From positions 1,240,001 through 1,304,000 of the forward strand of contig JAKZZE010000011.1 in assembly GCA_024220505.1 (NCBI GenBank): 64,000 bases of DNA, written 5' to 3'. The stretch comes from Rhizopus arrhizus. Taxonomy: Eukaryota > Mucoromycota > Mucoromycetes > Mucorales > Rhizopodaceae. Positions 10,017 to 21,669 of the stretch are shown here, piece after piece (the first letter of the stretch is position 1; every line of letters begins with the position of its first letter). The notes under the pieces are model-generated. The model was not told the DNA's origin. It saw only the letters and a list, made by a program, of their open reading frames with translations, and made no database searches. Position numbers and translations under genes: made by a program.

Positions 10017-11110
10017 CTTTTCACCAGTCATTATACATGTTTTTCTGGATTTCCATCTTCATTTCTGTCCACTTGGAAACGAATCGTGTTGCTCTCTTCT
10101 CATCTTTTAACAACAAATCAAGCAGTAAAATAAACAGATTTAATAGCAATTATAGTTGTCGTAAGCAAATTTCTTACCATAAAAAAAGGCTTCATATTCA
10201 GTTTAACCGTTAAGCTTCATTTTTGTTTTAATAACAAACCTAATCAATAAAAATGTTAATTGGTGTCTTTATAAAGTCTATGTTGTGTTAAAAAATAATG
10301 GTCCTGGTAGTAATCTTCCAGTTTAAAGGATGATGATTGAGTGCAGCCATATTAAGGTGTCTGCTATTTGCAATGTGTTTGGGGATTTAACTAATGTATT
10401 GTTGTGCTATTGGGTATGAAAATAGCGTGAGAAAAGCATATACGAACAATTAAAGTCCTATTACTTTGGTCTCTCTGGAAATACTTAAGTAGATGAAACA
10501 AATATATTCTTTCACAAATTACAATTATTGACTATCAACAAGATGCTGCATGTGTTCAATTTAGTGCAAAAAAGAGCATTTTTAACGAGAAAAGAAAAAA
10601 GAAAAGAAAGGACAAATAGCATTGATACTGATGAATCAATTTATATAATCACTGAAAACGTAGATATTGTAAGTTGCTTGACTTTTTAAAGAGACATAAT
10701 TCAAATATTCCTTTTTAATAATAGTTTATGTTTGAATCCTTTTCTGACACAACTCTTAATTATGCTTTTACTTGGCAGAATAACTACCTTTCTAGTTGTT
10801 CATGCCTTGATCAAGTTAGATATACAAGCATAATTTTTTTTTTCAAAAGTGAAAAAATATCTTACGCAGCTACAAAAGTTAATTTTTCTAACAGTTTCAA
10901 TGAAGAAACAGTTTGTCTAGGTAACCGCAACAGTCTGAAATCAAAATAAGATCATAGAAATGCTGCTTCTAGATTAGTAAGCAAGTCTTATTTCTTTTAA
11001 AAAGTACAAGAACAATTTGTAGATGTTAAATGACAGAAAGCTTAAATCGAATATACATATGATAATGCCATCTCACCCAACCAGGTCCAAATAGACAGAG
11101 CTAAATAAAT
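10017..11110 (+). pseudogene. MULE-type transposase relic, copy 1
   Basis: Plus-strand fragments in shifting frames read VLLSSFNNKSSSKINRFN, IECSHIKVSAICNVFGD, IDYQQDAACVQFSAKK and SSCSCLDQVRYTSI. The order fits a Mutator-like transposase: catalytic core, then a C-x-C...SWIM zinc finger at about 10790-10840. Nucleotide similarity in the same order is seen at 18200-19320. Multiple stops make it dead. The full-length LINE abuts its left side, so it is probably split by that insertion. Confidence 0.6.
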
Positions 11111-11889
11111 ATCCTTCAAAGATATATAATTTAGCTTCTATGTGGATGCTGAAAAATGGGAGGAAGGGTATTTAAAGACATCCACTTTTTGGAATGACTG
11201 TAATTCATCTATAACATTGGACCCCATGTGAAATCAGGTCTCTTCTGCTTTGGCTCCTTCCTGTAAAATTATCAACGCAACGTTGTTTAATAATCGAAAA
11301 ACTAATTCTTTAGCAATGCTCACTTGTTACCCTGCTGCTAAAAGTAAAACTGTAAAAAAATAAATAAATAATAAAAAAAATTAATAATGAACTTCTTAAT
11401 AGGTATCATTTGGTTTTTCATGTCTTGATGCTCATCATCTATCTTCAAACTAATTTTGAAATTCCTTCGTAAGTCAATTTCGGGCATGTGAAATCCTAAT
11501 TGTCCAGTGTAAAGCTTTTATCTCTGTGTGAAATAAAATTACAAGTTTCGCATGTTTAATGCCCACGAATTAGATAAAACTTTTGTTCATTCATTTAGAC
11601 ACATAACTTGTGTTAATAATCGTATAAGAAATTATCTTTACTTTCATGTATTATTTAAAGCTCCATTAATATATAACAGAAAATAGAGATACATACCTTG
11701 TATGAATTCACTTGTGATACTAACAAAAGACACTAATTTTTTTTTTAAAAAAAATAGATATTTACTGATTTTGTCCTGTATATCAATAAGGGAAAATGTG
11801 AACAAAGCTAGATATTGGGTAAAATAAAAAAGATCTAAAAGTATCACTTCTGTTTCTGTTTTTTAAAGAAAATTATCCTCCATTGTCAT
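11111..11889. other. Intergenic, no gene seen
   Basis: A+T-rich sequence without supported coding regions. It runs up to the left border of the inverted 3.5-kb duplication. Confidence 0.6.
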
Positions 11890-12995
11890 GTTTCTGGTTT
11901 TAAGAAGTATGTGCTACTCTCTAGAATTATGCTTTTTGGGCTATGGCTATGATTGCAATGTAGATGAACACCCTTTTCGTAAGACCATTTCTTTTATGTC
12001 GAAATGCATTTGAATACCATTAACCAACAATTCAAAGAAACAGCATATTCATGCTTTGTGATTTGGCTAGGAGAATGAAAACAGGAAAACATTGTTGATA
12101 TTGACAGTATGCGAGGATGACTTACAAAGCTGAACATGCGCAAAAACCATTGCCCAGTTTTACGAAGCAGTTGATTTCAAAGGTTATTTGTTGGCATCAT
12201 GTCATCTTCTAGCATATTAGGAATTCTTACACGAATAAACTACCTGGAGCGGGTCATCTGTATATCAGAACTAGCTCAAAGACTAAAAGGTATATCCTTC
12301 TTAACACAAATATTGGTTAAAATACCATAGTCTATTCAACATTCTGCATTAATCTCTTGGATTAATTATATGTAATCTATCCTCTTCTTTACTTGGTAAT
12401 ATCCTTACAAAATCAACACAAATAAAAACGAATTCACAATTAATAAAATACACTTTTATTTAATTTCACAATGAACAAGGTAGAAGACAACCCAGTAAGC
12501 ACTTTTTTATACTTTAGAACCGATATAAACATCATTATGAATTTTTCTTTCTTTTTTCCTCATGCTGATCTTTGTGTTTACTTGAAAGAAATTGTCTAAT
12601 GATTCATTTAGATGTTGTTATTTTTAATTGCATTTACATATTGAATATTAAAACAGTATAAATTATCACCAAAAGCACTATCTTTAAGCTTAACATCAAA
12701 TATATCTCATTGAATATACTTTGATACGCTTCATTATACATGTATGCTTGCATCTTTCTCTTTTGCTTAAAAAAATATACTTATAAAGCTACGCAACTGT
12801 TAATTATATTAAAAGGCTCTTGGCAGTTTATACTCTAATAAATAGAGTAATAAATTGAAAATGTCGTTGAATATGGTCTTTTATAGATTGCACAACTATC
12901 ATTTATTCTTTTATCGAAATAGCATTTCTGTTTGATTCTTATCATGTACGTGATGTTACAATTTTCAGGTTCACCATACAGGACATAAACCATAG

Positions 12996-13190
12996 ATGTT
13001 GTTTAGCAGTCATTTGTATGGAATTTTAAATAGGCCTAGAAACAGTTTCCCTCCTTATAGGCATACACATACACCCATATCAGAAGCAGATTTTCAAAAG
13101 GTCTCCAAATCGGAAAAATCAGTTGCTAGATCATGGAATATGAAGCTGAGTATTATTTTAATTGTTAAACAAATGTCCCTCTCTTATTGA
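12996..13190 (+). CDS. HMG-box-like ORF, copy A
   Basis: A 64-aa ORF. Residues 12-46 run NRPRNSFPPYRHTHTPISE, then QKVSKSEKSVARSW. This follows the fungal MATA_HMG pattern: RPRN[A/S]F..YR at the start of helix 1, S-E-x-S in helix 2, and W near its end. The third helix is not in the frame, so this is either an exon of a larger gene (an AG lies just before the ATG) or a fragment. The inverted copy at 44355-44549 encodes the identical 64 residues, and the two nucleotide differences I count are both synonymous. Function is unknown. HMG proteins of this class bind DNA, some as mating-type regulators, but no mating-locus neighbours are present here. Confidence 0.45.
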   Translation: MLFSSHLYGILNRPRNSFPPYRHTHTPISEADFQKVSKSEKSVARSWNMKLSIILIVKQMSLSY

Positions 13191-13493
13191 TCTCAGCGAC
13201 TTTCTGTTAATTAATAAATCTGTCATTTCCTTTTCTTATGCTTAATTTCGATGTATATTATATTAATAAAATATTCATGCGATTTCTGCATGATCATACT
13301 TGCAATAGGGAGAGTTTGTTTTGTAAAGATACTGCATTCAGTATTTACATTCTCAATGTTTCAGACAAGCTCAGTCCAAATAACTGCAGAGTCTTCATAA
13401 TTATATTAATGTAAGAACACGATGGGTATATGTCTGTGACCATAATATGGATCTAAAATGTTTTAATCAAAAGTATCTTTTATTTAAACATCT

Positions 13494-13907
13494 TTAATCT
13501 TTAATAGCTGAGACTACAATTTCTACATTCATTTCCTTTATAGCAAGGGACGTAACGCCAATGGATGTCCATAGAGGAGCTCTCTCACCAATATACTTTT
13601 TGAACAAAGCAGCGATTATACTGAGGACACGATCAGAAGTTTCAGAAAAGTTAACATGATATGAAGTAACACTGTAAACATCTTTCCAGGAAGCACCTAC
13701 AGTACTCAATACATGCTCGACGTTTTTAAAAGCTTGTTCAATTTCTTCTTCCAATGATTTGTATTGAAACGAATATCCATTTGTCAAATCACCCCAACCG
13801 CCTTGACCTGAAATATCAATTCTATTTCCATTCTTCAAAACCTGATGGTAATTAAAATCTTCCAGTATCTTCTTGTAGCTATCAGGAGAATTAATAACTG
13901 GAGCCAT
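13494..13907 (-). CDS. RidA/YjgF/UK114 family protein, copy A
   Basis: A 137-aa single-exon gene of the Rid family (reactive intermediate/imine deaminases and relatives; trimeric, with active sites between subunits). Visible features are GQGGWGD near residue 35, the central helix EEEIEQAFKNVEHVL, VYSVTSYHVNF, and the C-terminal block GERAPLWTSIGVTSLA followed by EMNVEIVVSA. The Arg in GER is at the position of the family's substrate-binding Arg. The length is normal for the family. The near-identical inverted copy is at 43638-44051. This copy keeps the usual Pro in APLWT and Thr in GVTSLA, so it looks nearer the ancestral sequence. The exact substrate cannot be read. Confidence 0.88.
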   Translation of the reverse strand: MAPVINSPDSYKKILEDFNYHQVLKNGNRIDISGQGGWGDLTNGYSFQYKSLEEEIEQAFKNVEHVLSTVGASWKDVYSVTSYHVNFSETSDRVLSIIAALFKKYIGERAPLWTSIGVTSLAIKEMNVEIVVSAIKD

Positions 13908-14199
13908 CTCTGCTTTTTTTTGCGTGTATGTTTTTTTCTTTCAGATTAAAAAACAAGGCTTTCCTTTATAGTTGTTTTTTAGGTTCAGAAGCTTCGTCTT
14001 TTTATGTGTCATCAAAAGCCTTGGCTAAGCATATAGATTTAATGAGTCAAACAACACTTTTGATAAAACGATGGCTTTCAGATACAAATTTAACCAAGAT
14101 AGCTTACTCTCATATACCATTAAACAAGAAATATCTTTTAATACATATTCGATTTCTCACCCAAAAAAGAATTCTCATTTTGAATGAACAACTATAGTA

Positions 14200-15362
14200 A
14201 GATCAAACCTTTTGATTATTAATGAATTGATTATTAATCAAAGTTTATATCGCTAATTAAATAACTATGAATATAACTGATATAACTAGAAAATAACAAC
14301 TAAAAACTTCTAAGAAAAACCAAAAGCTTGGAAAAACGTCAATTCGATTTCAAAATTAAAGCACCGAAAGCCACATTGTACATAAACAGAACCTGTTTTT
14401 TCCTATCTTTTTTACGTAATTTTAAGTCTTATTATACAAGTCGTCTACAAATTTGTGAAGCTTAAGAATTTTTATAAGAAAATGATAAGCTATTAGTTTT
14501 AAGCTGCTAATACAGTTCTTTTTCCTTTGCATAAATCATACTCCGATGTAATGCCGTTCAAGATTGTCTGACACATTTTTAATCCACGTAGTTTTCTTGT
14601 GCAATGATATGCATCCAGATACCAGAAAAAACAACATAAATACTTTCAAATCATACGATACTTAGCAATAACTGTCGTAGGTTGTATTTCATCAATTAAA
14701 AAGCAAATACTAGAAAATCGCGTAAGATTTAGAAATAAAAAATACTTTTATTGAATATCAAAACTTGCTAGCCAAAAGATGAATGCCACATATTCTATAT
14801 ACTTTTCTATGACCTAAAATTATTCCAATACCGAGAAACTTTTGGCTTCATATACAGACATAAATAACAGATTGTTACGTTTATTAAGGCTTTGAATATC
14901 ATTGCAGTTTGCTCTTTTAATAGTGTGCAAAAAAACTAAAATACATAATTATAAGTAGTATTAACATTAAATGATTCAATAAACTCGTGCATAAGCCCAT
15001 GGTTTTTTCTTGTTTCAATTCTAGAGAATAAACAATATACTGGGTTTCAATGTAATGTCCTTTTGTCCGATAAGTTTCTATTTATGAATAAATTATTACG
15101 CGTCCCTGTGAATCCTTTATAGAAAGAAGATTGATAGAAGAATATTTAGCCGATTTAGTTCATTCTAATCTTATAAAAAACATATATACTTTAAGGTTAC
15201 ATAAAATTTCCTTCGATCTATTTTATGGTGCTACTAATCAGAAATAGACCTCAATGTATTGCCCTCTATTATTCACAAGCTATGCTCTTTTATTTTTATT
15301 TCCCAAGATAGATCCAGAAGATATTTGAATTGTCTATTAGTTAACAATCAATGCAAAAAATA
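14200..15362. other. Upstream part of duplication, no gene seen
   Basis: A+T-rich, with no supported gene. It is conserved with 42170-43340 only because of the duplication. Confidence 0.6.
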
Positions 15363-15960
15363 CACTTTTTTTTTTTTTTTTTTTTTTTACGAACGAAGAT
15401 TGAGAGAAGGAGGGTAATCCATATTTCACATTCTACTGGCTATCTAACCACTTTCAATGGTAAATTAAGCATCACAGATTAACAAAATGCCAGCAATTAT
15501 TGGGAATCATTGCTTTTAGTCATATTAAAATCAATATTATGCGACTAAAAAGACAATAGGTCAATAGAAGAAAAACAAATGCCGCGCTGAAAACAGTGCA
15601 TCATTCTGACTCGTTGCTACCTTATTGTTATGATGTCTTCACAGATACAGATAAACACCCGAAACCCTCTGCTAAACCAAAAAAACCTCTAAACAACCAA
15701 AACAGGTGAAAGGATTTAAATAACTTGTGAATTTAAGATGTTTGGCGAGTATATTTTAAAATCATATGGATTTCAGAACACATAGAAGGATTCTCTAAAG
15801 TATAGCACAAGACATAGCGTATGTATTCTTTAAATTAACCATTAGAGTCATAGTCTACTTGAACCATTAATTTACTATGAAAATGCACGGAGGAATTGGG
15901 CAACCCCTTCTCAGCCAACACAGACCAATAAAACATTTAGCTTCTTTAACCATGTATTTT
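15363..15960. other. Intergenic with T22 tract
   Basis: A T run at about 15367-15389 marks the right edge of the duplicated segment. No coding region is supported beyond it. Confidence 0.6.
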
Positions 15961-15969
15961 GTTTATGGA

Positions 15970-16570
15970 CTTACCAAATAAATACCAAAATATATTCTTA
16001 TCTTGAATGAATTCCAGTACTTTTCTTTTTTGAAGCTCCTTACTCAATTGATCGATCAATACTTCTACCTCAACCTCTAATATGCCACTAAACTTATTCA
16101 CAGCACCAAAACTCAAAATAACAGCAGCTATAGACTGCAAGTAAGATGAAGAAAGTTAAAAATAACAATTAGTATAACATCTCATAATCTGCTTTCCTAT
16201 TTTTTTTCTGTTGACGATCATTTTGGAACAAAAAAAAAAAAAACCTTTGAATAAAAAAAAGCATCTTTAGTTTATCGATCTTTAAATGACATAATCAATT
16301 TTCTTTTTATCTATTGTATTTAAAATAAATATTGATAGAGAGAAAGTAGTAAGTCCTTGAGGAGGTGTTACTGTTTGCTTTAACAAACATACCATAAGTC
16401 AAGAAAGGATCACTAATCGTGAGCCATACTTGGCTTCCCACGCAAATCTTCAACATAAAATACATTTCATTATCTGGCTTAAAGAAGCTTTTCATCAAAA
16501 TAAACACATTAAATATATTTTGCGAAAAAAGGGATTTCTTTAGCCTTTCTTTTCTTTTAAATCTTTCCAA
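15970..16570 (-). pseudogene. Cytochrome P450 N-terminal fragment
   Basis: Two minus-strand pieces match the front of Mucoralean P450s in order. The first (about 16570-16320) has FMLKICVGSQVWLTISDPFL then VKANSNTSSRTYYF, the segment before the B helix. The second (about 16131-15970) has SIAAVILSFGAVNKFSGILE then EVEVLIDQLSKEL, the C/D-helix region. The second piece starts after a clean acceptor TTACTTGCAG and ends at a consensus donor GGTAAGTCC, so it is a true exon remnant. The I helix, ExxR and haem-Cys regions are absent downstream, so the gene is truncated. Confidence 0.5.
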
Positions 16571-16604
16571 GACAAATAAAGAACAAGAAGAAAGAAAGCC
16601 CTAG

Positions 16605-17425
16605 CAGATACTAAAACAAAGACGTTTTCTCTGGTTCTACTGATATTGGTGTTGCTGAGATCGACTTTTTATATATAAAAGAGTTATACAGAAAACTCTG
16701 GAGGCAATTGCTAAAGTATTTATATTATTTTAAAAAATTGGCAAAACCAAGCGAAAGTTTGAAATGGTTGCGTAAACAAATAAGTAATTTTGAGCAACAA
16801 TTTATATTTATCTTTATTCATTATATACTGTTAGATCAATTCTTATTCGATAAAACCTTATTTAGAGTGAGGATATATCAGCATAAGGAATACTAATATT
16901 GTGCTTTCCTGTTTATCAAAAGATTCTAACTATATATTCCTTTGTGGCTTTTCATTTGGAGCTGGTATCGAGGGTTTGATTATATCAAGAGAATCACAAT
17001 GTCACCATTTGTTTGAATTAAAAAAACTTGCTACGAGGTAATAACGGTTAAGATAACACGAGAATATTGAGCGACCTAAACATTGAATTATATCAACATT
17101 GGGCGAAGCATCTTTAAGGACCTTTGTATATTGTAAGTTGATATGATGAGGATACATAGGCCACTAATCTATTATTTACATGTACTTTTTTCTCTATATA
17201 AGCAAATTAATTTGAAGAATAATGAAAAGCATGATATATCCCATGCATTAAATGCTTGTTCTATTGCAGCTTAGAACTTTTGTAACTCTTTAGATTATAC
17301 ATTCGTATTTGTCACTCAGAAACATGCACAATTCAATTAAGTGCAGCCATCAACAAAATGCAAGTTCCATAAAAGTTAAAAAATACATATTTTATTTACA
17401 ATAAGCAACAGTTCAATTATTGGGA
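16605..17425. other. Intergenic, no gene seen
   Basis: A+T-rich sequence. A short plus ORF at 16708-16896 has no recognisable features. Confidence 0.5.
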
Positions 17426-18080
17426 TCATTTTAGAGTAAAATACATTCGATTGGGACGAGCTGAGAACGACAACCGAATCCCTTTAGTAACTGGTCGGTT
17501 AGTATTGGATATTTCAGAACAAAACATATTTGCCAAGTTTTCGAGTTTCTTATTCAAATTCATAATGTCCATAATCTTCATTTCTTCATCTTCATTATCA
17601 AACGATCCAGGCGTACTCGTCAAACTTGATTTCACTTGTCTATCGTGGCACTTTATAGTATTGATAAAACTTCTTCAGGGATGATTGATCAGCTCAGCAC
17701 ATCCAGAGCAATTTGACAAAAAATTGTGATGTGGCCATGATACTCGAGATTTGGTCTTCGAAACCTTAGTCGGCCAGAGTAAAAATGGTGTAAGATTGGC
17801 ATCAGTGATCATCTGTAAGTGACATGGAAGATCTAAAGAGAATGTATGTTTATATGAAATTGAATTGAGCTCTGAATTGCCGCAACTGATGAAGCGAGTC
17901 ATATGGATTGATCATTCTAGTTTCTTTATTCTTTGCTAGCAAATTTGCTTTTTAATTGATGTTGCATCCAGAAAAAAAGTTGTCATTTTGGCAATGTTGT
18001 GATCAAGATCGAAATTGACAAGAGTGTCATCCACACTTGAAACTGTGATAATGTCAACCTGTAATGAAGGCGTTGCGAGA
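17426..18080 (-). pseudogene. Unrecognised minus-strand coding relic
   Basis: Minus-strand frames with stops between them read SSVDDTLVNFDLDHNIAKMT, then SFSLDLPCHLQMITDANLTP and FLSNCSGCAELINHP, then EDEEMKIMDIMNLNKKLENL. Composition looks protein-like, and the reading direction is constant over 650 bp, so an old gene or transposon ORF is plausible. I do not recognise the family. It abuts the MULE relic on its right and may belong to the same element. Confidence 0.3.
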
Positions 18081-18189
18081 ATATTCCAACTACAAGCTTC
18101 TTCCTACCTTGATCTGTCCTTAGCGTAATCTAAATATCTGGGTGCTTACTTTCTGAAGGTGATAACGATCAAAAAGTTCACATGCCCTC

Positions 18190-19320
18190 AGTTTCCATCT
18201 GCACTTTTACCCCTTGAAAAAAACCCTGTTGTTCTCTTATCTCCTTTTAGCAACAAACCAAATAGTAGAGTTAACAGGTTTAATATCAATTACAATCATC
18301 GTGGGTAAGCTTTTTACCATGAAAAGGTAGTTCATCTTCAGTTTGACTGCGAAGCTTTATTTTTGTTTTGACAGCAAAGCGTAGTCAATAAACAGGCTAA
18401 TTAATTTCTTTATGAAACCTATAGCGGGTTAAAAAACATGCCGCTAGTAGTAACCTTCCAGTAAAGAATATAATGATCGATTACAACCAAATCAAGGTAT
18501 CCGCTTTTCGCAAAGTGTTTGGTGGATCAATCAGTATATTATCGTGTCATTGGCATATCGAGAGAGCATAGAAAAAGTACATAAAATCAAGTATCAAAGT
18601 TGTTGATTCTATAATGGAGATTGTATAAGCATATGCTTGACCAAAACCATTTTAAATGCTATGATTATGTTTTTAGTTTTGATTCTTTTAAGGCTGAATT
18701 CCAGGAAAGAGCTTTTTGTTTTTTCAGTTGTTGCCATGAACAAAAGAGAGTTATGGGTTCATTCTTGGAGAAAAGATATACCATTATTATAAATGGCTAT
18801 ACTGAGTCATATCATAATCAGTTAAAGTCGCATTACTTTGGTCACAGTAGAAATACTCATGTATATAGGATAATCTGTATTATTCTACAAATTGTATTAT
18901 TGAATATCAACAAGATGATGTATGTATTCGATTTAGTGTAAAAAAGAATGCTTTTATCAAGAGAAGAAAGGGCAGATAGTATTGATGATGGTAAATCGAT
19001 TATATAGTCACTGAAAATGTAGATAATGTAAGTTGTTTGATTTTTTATGTGACATTTAAGTATTCCTTTGAAGTAACCTTTTAGATGTGCATCATTTTCT
19101 CAGTTATACTTACCAGAATAAACATCTCTGACTATTCACACCCTGATAAAGTTGGACTATACAAGCATATACTTTGTTTCAAGTGTAAATAGATTCGTTA
19201 TATTGCTAGAAAATTTCTCTGACAGTCTCAATGAATGAGGGATAGAAACCTTAAATGGAATATATATGATCATGCCATCTCACTCAGCCTGGCCCAAGTA
19301 GACAAAATTAAATAAATATT
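18190..19320 (+). pseudogene. MULE-type transposase relic, copy 2
   Basis: The homolog of 10017-11110. Plus-strand pieces include VFGGSISILSCHWHIERA, MLDQNHFKCYDYVFSFDSF, YTESYHNQLKSHYFGHSRN and TLIKLDYTSI. HWHIERAW and ESYHNQLK..YFG are typical of fungal MULE transposases with a SWIM finger. The 106-aa ORF at 18621-18941 is the longest surviving piece. Several stops and frameshifts make it non-functional. The right end carries CATGCCATCTCACTCAGCC, similar to 11064-11083 in copy 1. Confidence 0.65.
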
Positions 19321-19511
19321 TTGCGGTGGAAAAACTGTACGAAGCAAGTCTCTTGAAACAATCATGAAAACAAAGTGTTCATTGGACGATTGCCTTTTTA
19401 GTGCATGCGTCCAATAAGAAATAAGGGGAGGGGAAAGAAAAGTGAAGCATGATGTGTTGAGTTTATTTCTATTTTCTCTCTCTTTTTTTTTTTTTTTCTT
19501 ATATTAAGAAT
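19321..19511 (+). promoter_or_regulatory. Upstream region of VPS27
   Basis: Ends in a C/T-rich run (TTTTCTCTCTC then about 16 T) immediately before the ATG, as seen at many gene starts in this window. No specific factor site is identified. Confidence 0.4.
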
Positions 19512-21608
19512 ATGAGTTCTTTTTGGTGGGGGCAAAGCGCATTTGACGAATTAGTTGAAAAAGCTACTTCTGAACTATTACCAGCAGGTCAAGTAGACTT
19601 GGCACTTCACTTGGAAATAAGTGACCAAATTAGAAGTAAAAAGATTACTCCTAAAGAAGCCATTCGTTCATTCAAACAAAGACTATCTCATAAAAACCCA
19701 AATGTCGTTTTGGCTACTTTATCGGTAGAAAAATACCAAGCACAAAAAGATAATTTCTTATTATTTTTATAGCTAGTAGATACTTGTGTAAAAAATAGTG
19801 GAAGTGGATTCGTAAAAGAAGTGGCTACACGAGATTTTATGGAAGAAATAACGCATATTTTAAAGGTAAAAAAAAGAAACAACTAAAATAGTCACCTATT
19901 AAACAGCATAACATTTAGACGGGAAGTAATCAGGACGTGAAGAATAAAGTACTTTACTTGGTTCAAGTTTGGGGTATCGCAGCTAAAAATAATCTTTCAT
20001 TGGCTTATATCACTGGAATATACACTCTTTTGCAAGTCGAAGGTTACTCGTTTCCCCCTGTTACAGAGAAAATTGACTCTACTTTATTAGAAACTGCGAT
20101 AGTAAAGCTCATTATTTTCCTTACTAAACTTTATCTAATTGTATTTTGCTTAGGCGCCAGAATGGACTGATTCTGATGTTTGTGAGCGTTGCAGAACACC
20201 CTTTACTTTAACAAATAGAAAGGTAAATTGAGTGAAATTATAAAAGAATAAGCGCTAATAAACAATGAAAACAATAGCATCATTGCAGAAACTGTGGTGG
20301 CACGTTTTGTCAACAATGTTCATCTAAAAATGTTCCTTTACCTCATCTGGGTATTAATGATACGGTACGCGTATGTGATGGTTGCTATATTAAAGTGAAG
20401 TTAGCTAAGGTAGCTGATAAAGATACCATCTCCCAATTATTGGGTAATGCCGTCTCTACCTCAACTTCTTCTTCCTTAGTTCCAACATATGCACCCTCCA
20501 CAAGTCAAAAGACAGCAGATACGGCCAAGGATGAGGATCAGTTTGAATTAGATTTAAAAAAGGCAATTGAAATATCCTTGAAGGAAACTCAGCAAAAGTC
20601 TGTTGGTTATACTCCTGCTGCGGTAAAACCAAAAGAGAAAGAACAACCTCAAGAAGAAGATCAAGAAGATGCGGACCTTGCAGCAGCCATCGCAGCTTCA
20701 CTTGCGGATATGAAAGTATCAACTTTGCCAACATCGATTAAGACTCAAGATAAGAATGAGTTGTCATTGACAGACATGGAGAATATTCAATTGTTTTCAA
20801 CTTTAATGCAGCGTGTTCGATCTGCTGGTGGGGATGTCTCCGGTGACCAGCAGATTAACCAACTTTACACTCAAATTGGCTCTCTTCAGCCTAAATTAGT
20901 ACATACTTTGAATGAAACTTGCAGAAAGCATGGTAAGGAAATGAGATAGCAAACATAAAAGTCTTTTTTTAAAAAAATTCTTATATAGAAACATTTGTTC
21001 AGTTACATCATAAATTAAATGAAGCTGTTAAGGCTTATGATCGCTTACTGCAACAAAGATTATCAAGCACCAGTAGAAGTGGTAGTTATGATTATTCACA
21101 AAACTATCATCCTCCTGTCAATCAATATTATCCTCCACCAACGCCCTCTGTCACATCACAAACTGCTTATGCTTCCCCTCTTAATAATGCTGCTCCTACT
21201 GCTATCACTAGCGCTATTGCTACTGCTCCTGTTACTACTCCTACCGCAAGCGCCATATATCCCGAGTTAAACTCAATATCTACTGCACGACCAGTACAAT
21301 ATCCTACTGCCACTGCTACTACTCCAGCTGCAACCACAGCCATTCCACAGCCATCACACTATACTTCACCGCCTCCTAATTATCCCATGCAACCATACTA
21401 TCCACCTCCTACTCCTGCTCAAACAAAAATACAGTATCCTTCTATTCAGCAACCACATCAAACACAACCACAGCAATACAATCAACAAATAGAGCCTACT
21501 AGTTACTATAGCCAGCATGCTCAGCAGCAGCAGCAGCAACAGCAGCAACAGCAGCAACATCAACAACAACAGCCAACAGTTGATGAAGCACCACTTATTG
21601 AACTTTAA
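19512..21608 (+). CDS. VPS27: ESCRT-0 subunit Vps27/Hrs
   Basis: Endosomal sorting protein that binds PI3P, ubiquitinated cargo and clathrin to start multivesicular body formation. Six exons (19512-19724, 19773-19865, 19919-20101, 20154-20222, 20278-20932, 20989-21608) give 610 aa. A VHS domain covers about 1-140 (FDELVEKATSELL, VDTCVKNSG, STGSN-type segment). A FYVE finger follows, with WTDSDVCERC, the R(K)HHCRNCGG signature split by an intron, and RVCDGC. Two ubiquitin-interacting motifs follow, FELDLKKAIEISLKE and DADLAAAIAASLADM, then a helical segment. The tail is Pro/Gln-rich with a pure Q run from CAG/CAA repeats at about 21522-21580, ending in APLIEL, a clathrin-box-like terminus. It converges with PIG-X, leaving 61 bp. 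Confidence 0.95.
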
Positions 21609-21669
21609 GCGCGAGAGTGTGAAAGGAGATTTATTATTGCTATTATTAAATAAATGCTACTTTTTATTA

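Larger units (their letters stand above)
11890..15362 (+). repeat. Inverted segmental duplication, copy A (RidA/HMG segment)
   Basis: About 3.47 kb that recurs in reverse orientation at about 42170-45650. I traced matches from the right edge (GTTAACAATCAATGCAAAAA near 15350, opposite TTTTTTTGCGCTGATTGTTAAC near 42190) through the RidA and HMG-like ORFs to the left edge (CTCTCTAGAATTATG near 11915, opposite the 45620 region). Divergence is a few percent with small indels. No terminal repeats or target-site duplication are evident, so it looks like a segmental duplication rather than a transposon. The end points are approximate. Confidence 0.85.

Noticed and set aside
13928..14197. 89-aa ORF open in both duplication copies (also 43346-43615)
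   Set aside because: It overlaps the RidA leader on the opposite strand, is compositionally A+T-driven and has no domain. Its conservation is explained by the recent duplication.
11890..15362. RidA segment as a cargo-carrying transposon
   Set aside because: No terminal inverted repeats, target-site duplication or transposase are seen at either copy's borders.
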